NCBI GenBank assembly: GCA_002718995.2
Contig: PBGL02000006.1
Span: 1-64,000, forward strand
Direction: 5' to 3'
DNA: 64,000 bases
DNA from: Methanobacteriota archaeon
Lineage (GTDB): Archaea > Thermoplasmatota > Poseidoniia > Poseidoniales > Thalassarchaeaceae
Shown: piece after piece, positions 34,401 to 43,071 of the stretch
How positions within the stretch are numbered: the first letter of the stretch is position 1
Layout: each line of letters opens with the position of its first letter
Translations under genes and position numbers: made by a program
Notes under the pieces: generated by a model
Database searches by the model: none
Seen by the model: only the letters and a program-made list of their open reading frames with translations
What the model was told of the DNA's origin: nothing

Positions 34401-35228
34401 ATTCCTTCAGAGATCGAAAACGCCCCACTAGACAAGATCCTGGTTGAATTGTTAGATTTGATATCATCTGGCGATACTGAAGAAGCCGTCAGCCTGTCAA
34501 GTGAAATTCTTGTCAGGGCTAGATCTCCAGAAGAGAGGGACAACCTTGTAGAAGCCAGAGTTAGGATGGAGAGGGCCCTTATTGGCGCAATCAGCAAAGA
34601 TGAAGTTGGCGCTGAATTGAGATGGTGTGTTGACAGATTGAATGCAATCTGCCCAGGGGCCCCACTTCACGGGCTAGCATTACTCAATCTGGCAATATGG
34701 CACTCAAATAATGGAGAGCACATGATGGCCATGGCAGTACATTCGGATATCTCAATTAACGCAGGTCACCCTACAGATATCAGATCCCTTTCTAGGCTTG
34801 AGATAGGAAGGATTCTGGCGGGAATGTCAGATTTTGGCCCTGCGATGAGGCATCTTTGGTCGGCAAGAATGGGATTCATTGAATCAGCAATGTCTTCCGA
34901 AGCATTAGTGGCTTCTCTCGAGTGGCTAGACATAGCTCTTGACGATGTTTCGGAAAACGCTCCGACCATGGAAATGAGAATTGAATCAGCATCCCCTAGG
35001 GAAGGTCCCGGAAACACATTGGCCCCCTCAAATCCGGATGACGTAACAGAAGTAATCGGATTCCTCTTGCCAATCTTGACAGTGGATTTGTCTGGTCCAA
35101 GCAGGGCTGACTTGGGGCTCATTGTCGATGCCTCTGAGATAATGGAAAAGCCAGAATGGATTACTGTCATGAAATCCAGAATCTCGGAAATTCAGGACGA
35201 TAGAGTCACAGAAGCACTCCAGTCATGA
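34401..35228 (+). CDS. Alpha-helical repeat (TPR-like) protein, apparent ATT start
   Basis: About 275 residues read from ATT 34401. Helical pairs such as PLDKILVELLDLISSGDTEEAVSLSSEIL and LNLAIWHSNNGEHMMAMAVH resemble degenerate TPR units of an alpha-solenoid. No catalytic motif is visible and I cannot name a family. It is the last gene of the superoperon, one codon-plus gap after prefoldin beta, so a scaffolding role in protein or RNA quality control is possible but unproven. The 3' end overlaps the convergent NUDIX gene by 37 bases. Starting at TTG 34449 instead would lose 16 residues including half of the first helix. Confidence 0.65.
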   Translation: MPSEIENAPLDKILVELLDLISSGDTEEAVSLSSEILVRARSPEERDNLVEARVRMERALIGAISKDEVGAELRWCVDRLNAICPGAPLHGLALLNLAIWHSNNGEHMMAMAVHSDISINAGHPTDIRSLSRLEIGRILAGMSDFGPAMRHLWSARMGFIESAMSSEALVASLEWLDIALDDVSENAPTMEMRIESASPREGPGNTLAPSNPDDVTEVIGFLLPILTVDLSGPSRADLGLIVDASEIMEKPEWITVMKSRISEIQDDRVTEALQS

Positions 35229-35590
35229 TTCCTAATGGCCTCCACTTCTGAAACCCCCCAACCGAGCGTATTTGGAATTTCCATACACCATCCAACCTCT
35301 GAAATCTTGGGGTCATTAGACAGCCAAGGTTCTGGTCTCGGCTCATCTTCAACTTCTATCCAAACGACCACCCCTCCATCCACTAGGCCCTCATCATAGG
35401 CCCTAGCAGTTCCAAGTAATCCGGTTTCTTCGTAAAGCTCTCTCAGGGCCGCTATGTCCCAATTCTCATCCTGATCAGCAGAGCCCCCTGGGAATTCCCA
35501 CCCTCTTTCTTCGTGGAGGACCATGACCCAGGGATTCTCATCGCCGCCATTTTTTGATGTAACCCATGAAATAACAAATTTATCGCTCAT
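35192..35590 (-). CDS. NUDIX hydrolase
   Basis: A 132-residue protein with a complete Nudix box: GGSADQDENWDIAALRELYEETGL, matching GX5EX7REUXEEXGU exactly. Such enzymes hydrolyse nucleoside diphosphates linked to another group; the substrate here cannot be inferred. ATG 35590 is used. TTG 35596 is possible because AGGAGG lies four bases before it. The start lies inside the end of the upstream helical-repeat gene, so the two are translationally coupled. The 3' end overlaps the convergent gene on the other strand. Confidence 0.88.
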   Translation of the reverse strand: MSDKFVISWVTSKNGGDENPWVMVLHEERGWEFPGGSADQDENWDIAALRELYEETGLLGTARAYDEGLVDGGVVVWIEVEDEPRPEPWLSNDPKISEVGWCMEIPNTLGWGVSEVEAIRNHDWSASVTLSS

Positions 35591-36572
35591 CTCCAATTTC
35601 CCTCCTTATCTCTTCAGTAAACTTGACCGCCCCTGAAACACCTTCGGCCGCCAAACGCCTGGCTACAAAGAACGCCTCAGAGAGCCTGCCTGAATCCATC
35701 AGACCTCTGACTTCGGATAGTGGATCAAACTCCTCCCCCCCTTCGATAGTTTGTTCCGGCTCCCGTTCTATAACGGGCGTGGCCATGGACTCCATCTTCC
35801 TCAGGAAATCCACCCTCTCATTTACTGCGGGAGCTATCCAAGGTTTGCTGCCATCCCCATCTAGGTGAGACTCCATTCTCTGCTTGAACTGATCACGAAC
35901 ATCCATCTTTGGGAATTGAGTTTGTGCCTGATCGTAGCATAACCATGCATCGCTAAATTCCCCTCTGCGTTCATGCATTCTGCCCAATTCCGCCCATGCC
36001 TCGAAGTTTGTAGGCCTCTGTGCGAGAATAAGTCTAGCCAGAGATAAGTATCCATCTTCGTCGCCATTATCTCGTATCCTTTCAATTCTCCTTGAGAACA
36101 AAACATTAGCCCTCCTATCTCTCAAATCGAGCGATTCGACCCTTGTGATGAAATCAGAAATTCTCTCACTTGAGCCAGAAATAGTTTTCCACCACTCGTC
36201 GGGATCGAGTGGATCAGCGGCCAACGCCCCCTCTAGTATCACACTACCAGACTCAAGCATATCCACATTGTCTAGCTGATTGAGTAATTCCGGATCTCTG
36301 CCCAATACTGTGAAGATATCATCTAGAACTGCCCTGATCCCTTCTCCATCGCCTGACACGGCCTTGACTTCCAAAAGGACCCTCCAGTTTTCTGGATGTG
36401 TGAAATCATGTAGAACCGACTGTCTAGCATTCTGCTCCGCCCAACCCAAGTTCGTAGAATCTGACTCTGTTCCATTAACTATCTTCAGGTACTTTATCGC
36501 CTGACTTCTATGTCTATTGCCAAGACTCCTTCTTGGATGTTGTAGCTTATCGTCAATTGAATCTACGGACAT
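35580..36572 (-). CDS. TPR-like helical repeat protein
   Basis: About 330 residues, mostly helical. The segment FEAWAELGRMHERRGEFSDAWLCYDQAQTQFP is a clear TPR unit (W-x2-L-G..Y/H..G.F..A...Y..A). Other repeats are degenerate. The C-terminal region (PLSEVRGLMDSGRLSEAFFVARRLAAEG) looks like another helix pair. No enzyme motif is visible. ATG 36572 is chosen because GAGG sits six bases upstream, overlapping the stop of the UbiD gene. It is therefore the middle of a tight ubiD - TPR - NUDIX run, all with overlapping ends. Confidence 0.75.
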   Translation of the reverse strand: MSVDSIDDKLQHPRRSLGNRHRSQAIKYLKIVNGTESDSTNLGWAEQNARQSVLHDFTHPENWRVLLEVKAVSGDGEGIRAVLDDIFTVLGRDPELLNQLDNVDMLESGSVILEGALAADPLDPDEWWKTISGSSERISDFITRVESLDLRDRRANVLFSRRIERIRDNGDEDGYLSLARLILAQRPTNFEAWAELGRMHERRGEFSDAWLCYDQAQTQFPKMDVRDQFKQRMESHLDGDGSKPWIAPAVNERVDFLRKMESMATPVIEREPEQTIEGGEEFDPLSEVRGLMDSGRLSEAFFVARRLAAEGVSGAVKFTEEIRREIGDER

Positions 36573-36580
36573 CGAATACC

Positions 36581-37918
36581 TCACAGAACAGACTCATATG
36601 GGCTCTTGTCCTCACCCGGATCAAGAGTAGCATCCATTCCTATCTTACTAGTCATTCCATTGTCTGATCTACTTGGATCCAAACTGGATCCTTTCTGGTT
36701 CGAGAGGATTACTGTGTCAGAATCAGGTTGCCATCGCGTCATCAGCGCCCATTCCACTCTCATGGGATCGGCAATATCGATATCTTCGTCCACTACAATT
36801 ACCTGCTTCATGGAGGGATGGCCATCAAATGCTGCCTGAATTGCCTTCATGCCGTCTTCTGCCTCCTCCGGTACGATCTGTATGACCGATGCAAGCCATC
36901 CACATCCTCCATCAGTCATGTGAACATCCGTACACTTTACGACTTCTGAAACGGCAGTCTTGATTGTAGGTGCCCTGGGCATCCCCATCAGGGTTCTGTG
37001 CTCCACACCAGTCGGTATAATTGCATGAAATATCGGGTCTTTCCTGTGGTGGACGGCATCATATTCTATCACATGCTCCTGTCTTATGTCATCAACAGTA
37101 CCAGTAATGTCGACATACGGGCCTTCATCATCCCGTTCAGGAGTTATTCTGGCCTGCATCGCGTATTCAGCATCAGCAGGAACGATCACGCCGTTAGACA
37201 ACTGAACTACCTTGAGAGGGCTACCATGTAATTTCTCATGCAGAGCGGCTGCGACAGTCAACTCATCTACGTATTCGGTAAATGACATCGCCGCTGCAAG
37301 TAGAACGGTGGGGTCAGCACCATTAACCACGGCAATCTGTACATCTTCCCCATTCTCCGCCGCCATCGTGCTGAGCGTTCTCAGATGCCTAGGGACCAAC
37401 CTCGCCACTGTGTGCTCCCCATCTCGTAATAGTTGCCTGTGGAATGATACATTCCTCACCTCTCCGTATTCGGCGATTATTATCGATGCCGACTGGTACC
37501 TCCCCCCATCTTCCCTGAAGTGCCAGGGTATTGGCAGTTTTTCCAAATCCACGGATTCTTGCCCCGACTCCATTACTTGGGCTTCAGAACTCTCTACGAT
37601 TTGCGGCTCTGAGGGATTTTCCATTGCCCAAGCGAGGATATCGATAAGCTCCCCTGGACTGACTTCAAACATTTCACAGAGCCTAGAGCGCTCTAGAACA
37701 TTTAGAGCCGCCCTGTGACCCGGCGACTCCGCTATATTGTCAAAAACTAAGGGTATATTTCCCATTGATACAGAAGTATCCAGCATGTCGTGATTCACAC
37801 TAACACAATTGTCTATGCGATGGACGCCTTCGAGCATATCACGGAATGCCATGTACAGGGGCGGCATCAGCCCGTGCTTCAATGTTAGTGACAGTATCGC
37901 ACGGGGAGTGCTACTCAC
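36581..37918 (-). CDS. UbiD-family decarboxylase, likely anhydromevalonate phosphate decarboxylase
   Basis: A 445-residue UbiD-family enzyme, which uses prenylated FMN for reversible decarboxylation of unsaturated acids. Conserved stretches include the N-terminal IPLVFDN region, IPWHFREDGGRYQSASI, VSFHRQLL, the EGPYVDITGT region, and VDEDIDIADPMRVEWALMTRWQPD. In archaea a UbiD homologue decarboxylates trans-anhydromevalonate 5-phosphate to isopentenyl phosphate. Isopentenyl phosphate kinase is encoded at 43.1-43.9 kb, so that role is the best inference. A UbiX-type flavin prenyltransferase is not in the window. A 3-polyprenyl-4-hydroxybenzoate decarboxylase is the alternative. Confidence 0.85.
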   Translation of the reverse strand: MSSTPRAILSLTLKHGLMPPLYMAFRDMLEGVHRIDNCVSVNHDMLDTSVSMGNIPLVFDNIAESPGHRAALNVLERSRLCEMFEVSPGELIDILAWAMENPSEPQIVESSEAQVMESGQESVDLEKLPIPWHFREDGGRYQSASIIIAEYGEVRNVSFHRQLLRDGEHTVARLVPRHLRTLSTMAAENGEDVQIAVVNGADPTVLLAAAMSFTEYVDELTVAAALHEKLHGSPLKVVQLSNGVIVPADAEYAMQARITPERDDEGPYVDITGTVDDIRQEHVIEYDAVHHRKDPIFHAIIPTGVEHRTLMGMPRAPTIKTAVSEVVKCTDVHMTDGGCGWLASVIQIVPEEAEDGMKAIQAAFDGHPSMKQVIVVDEDIDIADPMRVEWALMTRWQPDSDTVILSNQKGSSLDPSRSDNGMTSKIGMDATLDPGEDKSPYESVL

Positions 37919-37940
37919 CTACGGTGACCCCGTCACGCTC

Positions 37941-37948
37941 TTATACCC
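37941..37948 (+). promoter_or_regulatory. Putative TATA box of the S12-S7 operon
   Basis: TTATACCC lies about 45 bases before the TTG at 37986. The ribosome site GAGGTG at 37976-37981 falls between them, consistent with a leadered transcript. Confidence 0.4.
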
Positions 37949-37985
37949 CATGAGGGTCGGCGAGGCGTCATTCTGAGGTGTCACT

Positions 37986-38426
37986 TTGGGTAGAGGACTA
38001 TTCTCCGGCCAGAAGATGAAGACCGATAGGAAGAGATACAGGTGGAAGGAGCGCAAGTTCCGGGACCGGCAATTAAAGCAACAGAAGGGCGGAGTTCTCA
38101 AGCACGACCCCCTCCGTGGAAGCACACAGGCCAAGGGAATAGTAATCGAAAAGGTAGGTTTCGAGGCAAAACAGCCCAATTCAGGAATTAGGAAGGCAGT
38201 CAAGATCAGCCTAATTAAGACCGGTAATCAACTAACTGCATTCGCACCTGGTGATGGCGCGATATCATTCATCGATGAGCACGATGAGGTACTTGTCGAA
38301 GGCATTGGAGGTAGCAAGGGCCGTTCGTACGGTGACCTGCCAGGTGTCAGATACAAGGTTATCAAGGTCAACGGCGTTTCTCTGGACGAAATGGTCAGAG
38401 GCCGCAAGGAGAAGCCGATTAGGTAG
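37986..38426 (+). CDS. rps12: Ribosomal protein S12 (uS12)
   Basis: A 146-residue decoding-centre protein of the small subunit. Diagnostic segments are [40 protein letters not shown], with the KQPNSG loop, and [26 protein letters not shown]. It starts at TTG 37986 with GAGGTG seven bases upstream; the N-terminus [19 protein letters not shown] is the archaeal type. rps7 follows nine bases after the stop, and EF-2 comes next, the classical str-operon order. Confidence 0.97.
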   Translation: MGRGLFSGQKMKTDRKRYRWKERKFRDRQLKQQKGGVLKHDPLRGSTQAKGIVIEKVGFEAKQPNSGIRKAVKISLIKTGNQLTAFAPGDGAISFIDEHDEVLVEGIGGSKGRSYGDLPGVRYKVIKVNGVSLDEMVRGRKEKPIR

Positions 38427-38434
38427 GTATTACG

Positions 38435-39031
38435 ATGTCTGAAAGTACCGAATCTCCAATCGCAGGCATAGGGACTATGGTGTTCGGCAAGTGGGATGCG
38501 ACTGAAGTTACCTGCGCCGATCCCGGACTCGCCCCTTACATCAACTTGGCAACCATAGGTACCCCTCACAGCGGAGGCAGGCACGCCAACGCTTGGTTTG
38601 GCAAGGCAAAACTCTCAGTCGTAGAGAGATTCATCAATAACCTGATGAGAACTGGGAAGTTTTCAGGCAAGAAGCAGCATTGTGTCAAGGCATTTGAAGC
38701 AGCCCTCGACTCGATAAATGATAGATCAGGAGAAAATCCACTACAGTCATTCATTGACGCTATCGTTGAGGCCGCACCATGTGAGGAGATCACTAGGATC
38801 AAGTTAGGGGCGGTCAGTACGCCAAAAGCGGTTGATTCATCACCAAGCAGGCGTCTTGATATTGCTCTAAGAAACATATCAATCGGCTGTGCCGCTGCTA
38901 CGGCTGGAAGTAAGAGGACACTCACTCAAGGAATTGTAAACGAGATAACAAAGGCGGCCCAGGGCGACGTTGGTGCATTCTCAATAGGAAAGAGAGAAGA
39001 AATAGAGAGAGTGGCCGCTTCCGCTAGATGA
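38435..39031 (+). CDS. rps7: Ribosomal protein S7 (uS7)
   Basis: A 198-residue primary 16S-rRNA-binding protein that nucleates the small-subunit head. The archaeal N-terminus (FGKWDATEVTCADPGLAPYINL) is followed by RHANAWFGKAKLSVVERFINNLMRTGKFSGKK and the C-terminal KEEIERVAASAR. The length matches archaeal S7. It forms an operon with rps12. The 102-base gap to EF-2 contains a separate promoter-like element. Confidence 0.96.
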   Translation: MSESTESPIAGIGTMVFGKWDATEVTCADPGLAPYINLATIGTPHSGGRHANAWFGKAKLSVVERFINNLMRTGKFSGKKQHCVKAFEAALDSINDRSGENPLQSFIDAIVEAAPCEEITRIKLGAVSTPKAVDSSPSRRLDIALRNISIGCAAATAGSKRTLTQGIVNEITKAAQGDVGAFSIGKREEIERVAASAR

Positions 39032-39086
39032 TTCCGTACTCTTTCAAAATCAGACCACTGAGGCATATCATACCGCCTTCACAATT

Positions 39087-39097
39087 GTATTTATGAA
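39087..39097 (+). promoter_or_regulatory. Putative TATA box for the EF-2 gene
   Basis: TGTATTTATGA lies about 40 bases before the ATG at 39134, upstream of a GAGG ribosome site at 39122-39125. It is the only AT-rich core in the S7-EF-2 gap, suggesting EF-2 can be transcribed on its own. Confidence 0.4.
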
Positions 39098-39133
39098 CCA
39101 AAGTCAGGTCGCCGCATCAATTGAGGAATAGAG

Positions 39134-41341
39134 ATGGGTCGTAAGGAAGACAACATCAAGCGTGCTACAGAGATAATGCACGATAGAGAGCACATCAGAA
39201 ACATCGCCATAGCAGCCCACATAGATCACGGAAAGACGACACTTTCCGATAACCTGATTGCAGGTGCCGGAATGATGTCAGAGGACCTCGCCGGAAAATC
39301 CAGAGTCCTAGACTTCGACGAGCAGGAAAGCGCTCGCGGGATCACAATAAATGCTGCTAGCGCATCTATGGTCCACAGCGTCGAAGGTCAGGACTATCTG
39401 ATCAATCTCATCGATACCCCTGGTCACGTTGACTTCGGAGGAGACGTAACCAGAGCTATGAGGGCAGTTGACGGGTGCATAATTCTAGCATGTGCCGTCG
39501 AGGGCACAATGCCTCAGACTGAAACCGTAGTTAGACAGGCACTCAAGGAGAAAGTCAGGCCGGTATTATTCATCAACAAGGTCGACAGGCTGATTAACGA
39601 ACTCCAGATTGATGGTCAGGAGATGATGGCCAGGTTTGAGAGAATAATTACCAAGGTCAACAAGCTAATTTCAACGTACGCTCCAGAGGAATTGAGCAGG
39701 GAATGGCAGGTATCAGTACAGAAGGGCACAGTAGCTTTCGGGTCTGCGTATTACAACTGGGGGATGTCAATCCCATACATGCAGAAGAGCGGCCTCAATT
39801 TCACACAAATCTTTGAGTATTGCCACAACGATAACCAGAAGGAATTGGCAAAACTAGCTCCTGTACACACAGTATTACTGGACATGACGGTAGAAGAGCA
39901 CCCGTCGCCCGTTGTGGCACAGGCTTACAGGATTCCAAATATTTGGCAAGGAGATCTGGAGTCAGGAGTAGGAAAGGCGATGATGGAGTGTGATTCTGAA
40001 GGCCCCCTCTCCCTAATGATCACAAAGATTTGGATGGATCCACATGCAGGAGAAGTTGCTGTGGGAAGAGTCTACTCTGGTAGCATAAAGCATGGCGAAT
40101 CCGTTTGGGCTATTGGAGCCGCGAAGGCAGAAAGAGTGCAGCAGGTCGGAATGATGGTCGGAGGAGACAGGATCGCTACATCAGAGGTCACATCTGGCAA
40201 CATTGCCGCAATTACGGGAATCCGCAGTGCTGCCGCTGGAGTGACCATAGCCAGAGAGAAAGACGCAGTCCCATTCGAGGCAATCAGGCACATATCCGAA
40301 CCAGTGGTCACAGTGGCTGTTGAGCCCAAGTCCATGAAGGACCTTCCAAAGTTCATCGATGCCCTAAGGGGTCTAGCAAAGGCGGACGCCTCACTTGATG
40401 TTTCTACCAACCAAGAAACTGGCGAGGCCCTGTTGGCAGGGATGGGGGAACTCCATCTCGAAATCACAGTCTACCGCCTTGAGGAAGAACAGGGAATCAA
40501 AGTCAAGGTAAGCGAGCCAATAGTCGTATACAGGGAATCTGTTCAGAGTACAAACACAGGTAGCCCATTCGAGGGTAAGTCTCCGAACAGGCACAACAGA
40601 TTCTACATTGAGATAGAACCGCTCCCTGATGTAGTTGTTGAGCAGCTCAGAGCAGGCGAATTCAGAGATGGCGCTGTAAGAACAAAGGACGCCAAGGAGG
40701 TTGGAGACAAATTTGCCGAATTGGGCATGAACAAGGATCTGATGAGGAAAATCTACGCCATCAATGGGACCAACGTCCTTGTCAATGATACCAAGGGTAT
40801 TCAGAATCTGCATGAGACAAGGGAACTAATAATCGAGGGCTTCAATGATGTCTGTAAGAAGGGACCAGTTGCTGACGAGCCCCTGATGGGCGTCATGGTC
40901 AGGCTTGTTGACGCGAAGCTCCATGAGGATGCGATTCATAGGGGCCCTGCTCAAACCATTCCCGCGGTTCGAAACGCAGTCAAGGGCGCCTTCATGAGAT
41001 CCAGGCCGGTAATCTTCGAGCCAATCCAGAAAATCCAGATTGATTCCCCTAACGATGTTATTGGAGGAGTCACAAGAGAGGTTTCCACAAGGAGGGGAAT
41101 AATCGAGGATATGCCAGTCGAGGAAGGAGTTACAAAGGTAATAGGAACAATCCCTGTTGCTGAGACTTTCGGCTTCTCTAATGATATCCGTGCAGCCAGC
41201 CAAGGTAGGGCGATATGGAATACCGAGAACGCAGGATTCGTACACCTCCCGCCCAACCTATTCGAAAAGGTAACAGCCGAAATCAGGGAGCGGAAGGGGC
41301 TTAACCCGGATATTCCCGGAGAAGCGCATTACCAGGACTGA
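39134..41341 (+). CDS. fusA: Elongation factor 2 (aEF-2)
   Basis: The 735-residue translocation GTPase. GTPase motifs are AHIDHGKTT (P-loop), RGITI (switch I), DTPGHVDFG, and NKVDR. Domain IV ends with the loop AIHRGPAQTIP, in which His602 (codon 40937) is the expected diphthamide residue. Its modification enzyme Dph6 is encoded at 28.9-29.7 kb. Length and domain order are normal for archaeal EF-2. It follows S12 and S7 but has its own promoter-like sequence. Confidence 0.98.
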   Translation: MGRKEDNIKRATEIMHDREHIRNIAIAAHIDHGKTTLSDNLIAGAGMMSEDLAGKSRVLDFDEQESARGITINAASASMVHSVEGQDYLINLIDTPGHVDFGGDVTRAMRAVDGCIILACAVEGTMPQTETVVRQALKEKVRPVLFINKVDRLINELQIDGQEMMARFERIITKVNKLISTYAPEELSREWQVSVQKGTVAFGSAYYNWGMSIPYMQKSGLNFTQIFEYCHNDNQKELAKLAPVHTVLLDMTVEEHPSPVVAQAYRIPNIWQGDLESGVGKAMMECDSEGPLSLMITKIWMDPHAGEVAVGRVYSGSIKHGESVWAIGAAKAERVQQVGMMVGGDRIATSEVTSGNIAAITGIRSAAAGVTIAREKDAVPFEAIRHISEPVVTVAVEPKSMKDLPKFIDALRGLAKADASLDVSTNQETGEALLAGMGELHLEITVYRLEEEQGIKVKVSEPIVVYRESVQSTNTGSPFEGKSPNRHNRFYIEIEPLPDVVVEQLRAGEFRDGAVRTKDAKEVGDKFAELGMNKDLMRKIYAINGTNVLVNDTKGIQNLHETRELIIEGFNDVCKKGPVADEPLMGVMVRLVDAKLHEDAIHRGPAQTIPAVRNAVKGAFMRSRPVIFEPIQKIQIDSPNDVIGGVTREVSTRRGIIEDMPVEEGVTKVIGTIPVAETFGFSNDIRAASQGRAIWNTENAGFVHLPPNLFEKVTAEIRERKGLNPDIPGEAHYQD

Positions 41342-43069
41342 TTAGTTAATCCTAATCAACTGGAAGTCGGTAAGCTCTCTGAGGATATTTAGTGCAGGAC
41401 TATCGGCAACATCGTCTAGGCAGCTATGTGCTACCGCATGGTGATGCATAGCCCGATTCTTTGCGTATTCAATAGAGCCGCTTTCCTCCAGTTCGGCCAC
41501 GGCCTTAGACAAAACCCCGTCTGAACATTCCCCTGAACCATACGCTTCGGAAAATGCCGGCATTTCTTGTTCGCAGTTGAGAGCATGAATGGCTATGAGC
41601 GTCTTTTTGCCCTGAACTATGTCCGAACCAGCCGGTTTCCCGAGAGTAGCCGTGTCGCCCGTAATGTCAATCAGATCGTCCATAAGTTGGAAGCAGAGTC
41701 CAAGATTTAACCCCCATCTCCTCATATTTTCAACGACCTCCTGTGTAGCACCAGCCAATATTGCGCCCGTACCTGCACACGTCTCGAACATCACACTAGT
41801 CTTCCCTTTGATCATCTCGATGTATTCGTCCTCAGATACTGAATCCCTTGACTCGAACGAGATATCTTCCTGCTGCCCACTAGCTACGTTCCTAACCATC
41901 TCACCTATGGATCTAACAAGAAACCCAAGCTTGTCCTGTTCTATGTCAGGGGACTCTGCTAGAATTTCAAATGCTACGGCGAGCATCGCATCACCGGCAT
42001 TAATTGCAGTAGAATCATCATATGCAACATGAACGGCCTCCAGTCCCCTCCTTATGGGGTCCTGATCCATCAAGTCATCATGAACGAGGGTGAAATTATG
42101 AATTATCTCAATTGACGCACCTAGGGTGTAGTGACCTTCATGAGCATCTCCGACAGCTTCACCAACCAATCTTGGCAGAGTCGCCCTCAGCCTCTTCCCA
42201 CCTCCAGCAAATAGGTGACTCATTGCCCCATGCAATCTTTCCTGTTTCATCTTACTGAGACTCTGCAGAATCACACCTTCGACGTGTTCGCGATGTTTCC
42301 CTATTGCCATCATCAAATTTTGACCCGGATCAACAGATGCGCCTCCAATACTCACTTCTCCGAAGTTTACAACTCCATCCACTGGGACGATATTTTCCAA
42401 ATTTGGATAATGGTCTGCTAGGAATTCATTCCAAAGAAGCCTAAACCAAGGTGCGATAACCTCGCCCTGCCATTCTCCGGAGCCTGAGAACATCTCCTGA
42501 ATTTCCTCTCCCTCTATCCACTTGAAATCAGAGATTTCATTGGGATTAGGATCAACGACAATTGAATCAGTCGTCGCTATCAAAACATGATCAACCTCCC
42601 TTTCGATCCAATCCTCATCCCATCTGCATTCGTATAGGAATGATCCCACGTGCCTGAAGTCTATTCTGGATATGTCGCCTTCAGATACTCCTAACTCTTG
42701 GGAAAGCTTCCTCCTGGCAGCGTTAATTGCTCCCTCTGCCGGATCCCCATTTTCACCCGGGATGTCAAGAGGGTGGCTACAACATGAATTGGCCCAGATA
42801 GATGGAAATGTGATTTTATCATGGGACCTCTGTTGAACGAGCATCTTGCCTTCGCCATTGAATAATAATACGCTGAAAGCCCTATGTAAAATTCCACTTC
42901 CAAAATGGCAGTTCAATTTGGTATCAGAACCAATTTTTCCGTCAGAACTATCCACTAATATGCACATTTCAGACATCATTTCTGCCTGCGAGCTATCCTG
43001 TCCGCTGAGTGCCCCATCATGACTCGCCATAATTCCCGGAGGAATCGGCAACATATAATCGAAATCCAC
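41342..43069 (-). CDS. Fusion of type I isopentenyl-diphosphate isomerase and geranylgeranyl-type prenyl synthase
   Basis: A single 575-residue frame joins two enzymes. Residues about 30-225 form a Nudix-type (type I) IPP isomerase, with metal and active-site residues visible: His55, His62, the NSCCSHP Cys96/Cys97-His99 group, and EREVDH Glu156/Glu158. Residues about 250-575 form a trans-prenyl synthase with GGGKRLR, the first Asp-rich motif DDLMD (331-335), KTSVMFETCAG, and the second Asp-rich motif DDLID (464-468). Together they would interconvert IPP and DMAPP and condense them into GGPP for ether lipids. GTG 43069 follows the isopentenyl phosphate kinase stop by two bases; ATG 43054 is an alternative start. 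The operon supplies isoprenoid steps in order. Confidence 0.93.
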   Translation of the reverse strand: MDFDYMLPIPPGIMASHDGALSGQDSSQAEMMSEMCILVDSSDGKIGSDTKLNCHFGSGILHRAFSVLLFNGEGKMLVQQRSHDKITFPSIWANSCCSHPLDIPGENGDPAEGAINAARRKLSQELGVSEGDISRIDFRHVGSFLYECRWDEDWIEREVDHVLIATTDSIVVDPNPNEISDFKWIEGEEIQEMFSGSGEWQGEVIAPWFRLLWNEFLADHYPNLENIVPVDGVVNFGEVSIGGASVDPGQNLMMAIGKHREHVEGVILQSLSKMKQERLHGAMSHLFAGGGKRLRATLPRLVGEAVGDAHEGHYTLGASIEIIHNFTLVHDDLMDQDPIRRGLEAVHVAYDDSTAINAGDAMLAVAFEILAESPDIEQDKLGFLVRSIGEMVRNVASGQQEDISFESRDSVSEDEYIEMIKGKTSVMFETCAGTGAILAGATQEVVENMRRWGLNLGLCFQLMDDLIDITGDTATLGKPAGSDIVQGKKTLIAIHALNCEQEMPAFSEAYGSGECSDGVLSKAVAELEESGSIEYAKNRAMHHHAVAHSCLDDVADSPALNILRELTDFQLIRIN

Positions 43070-43071
43070 TA

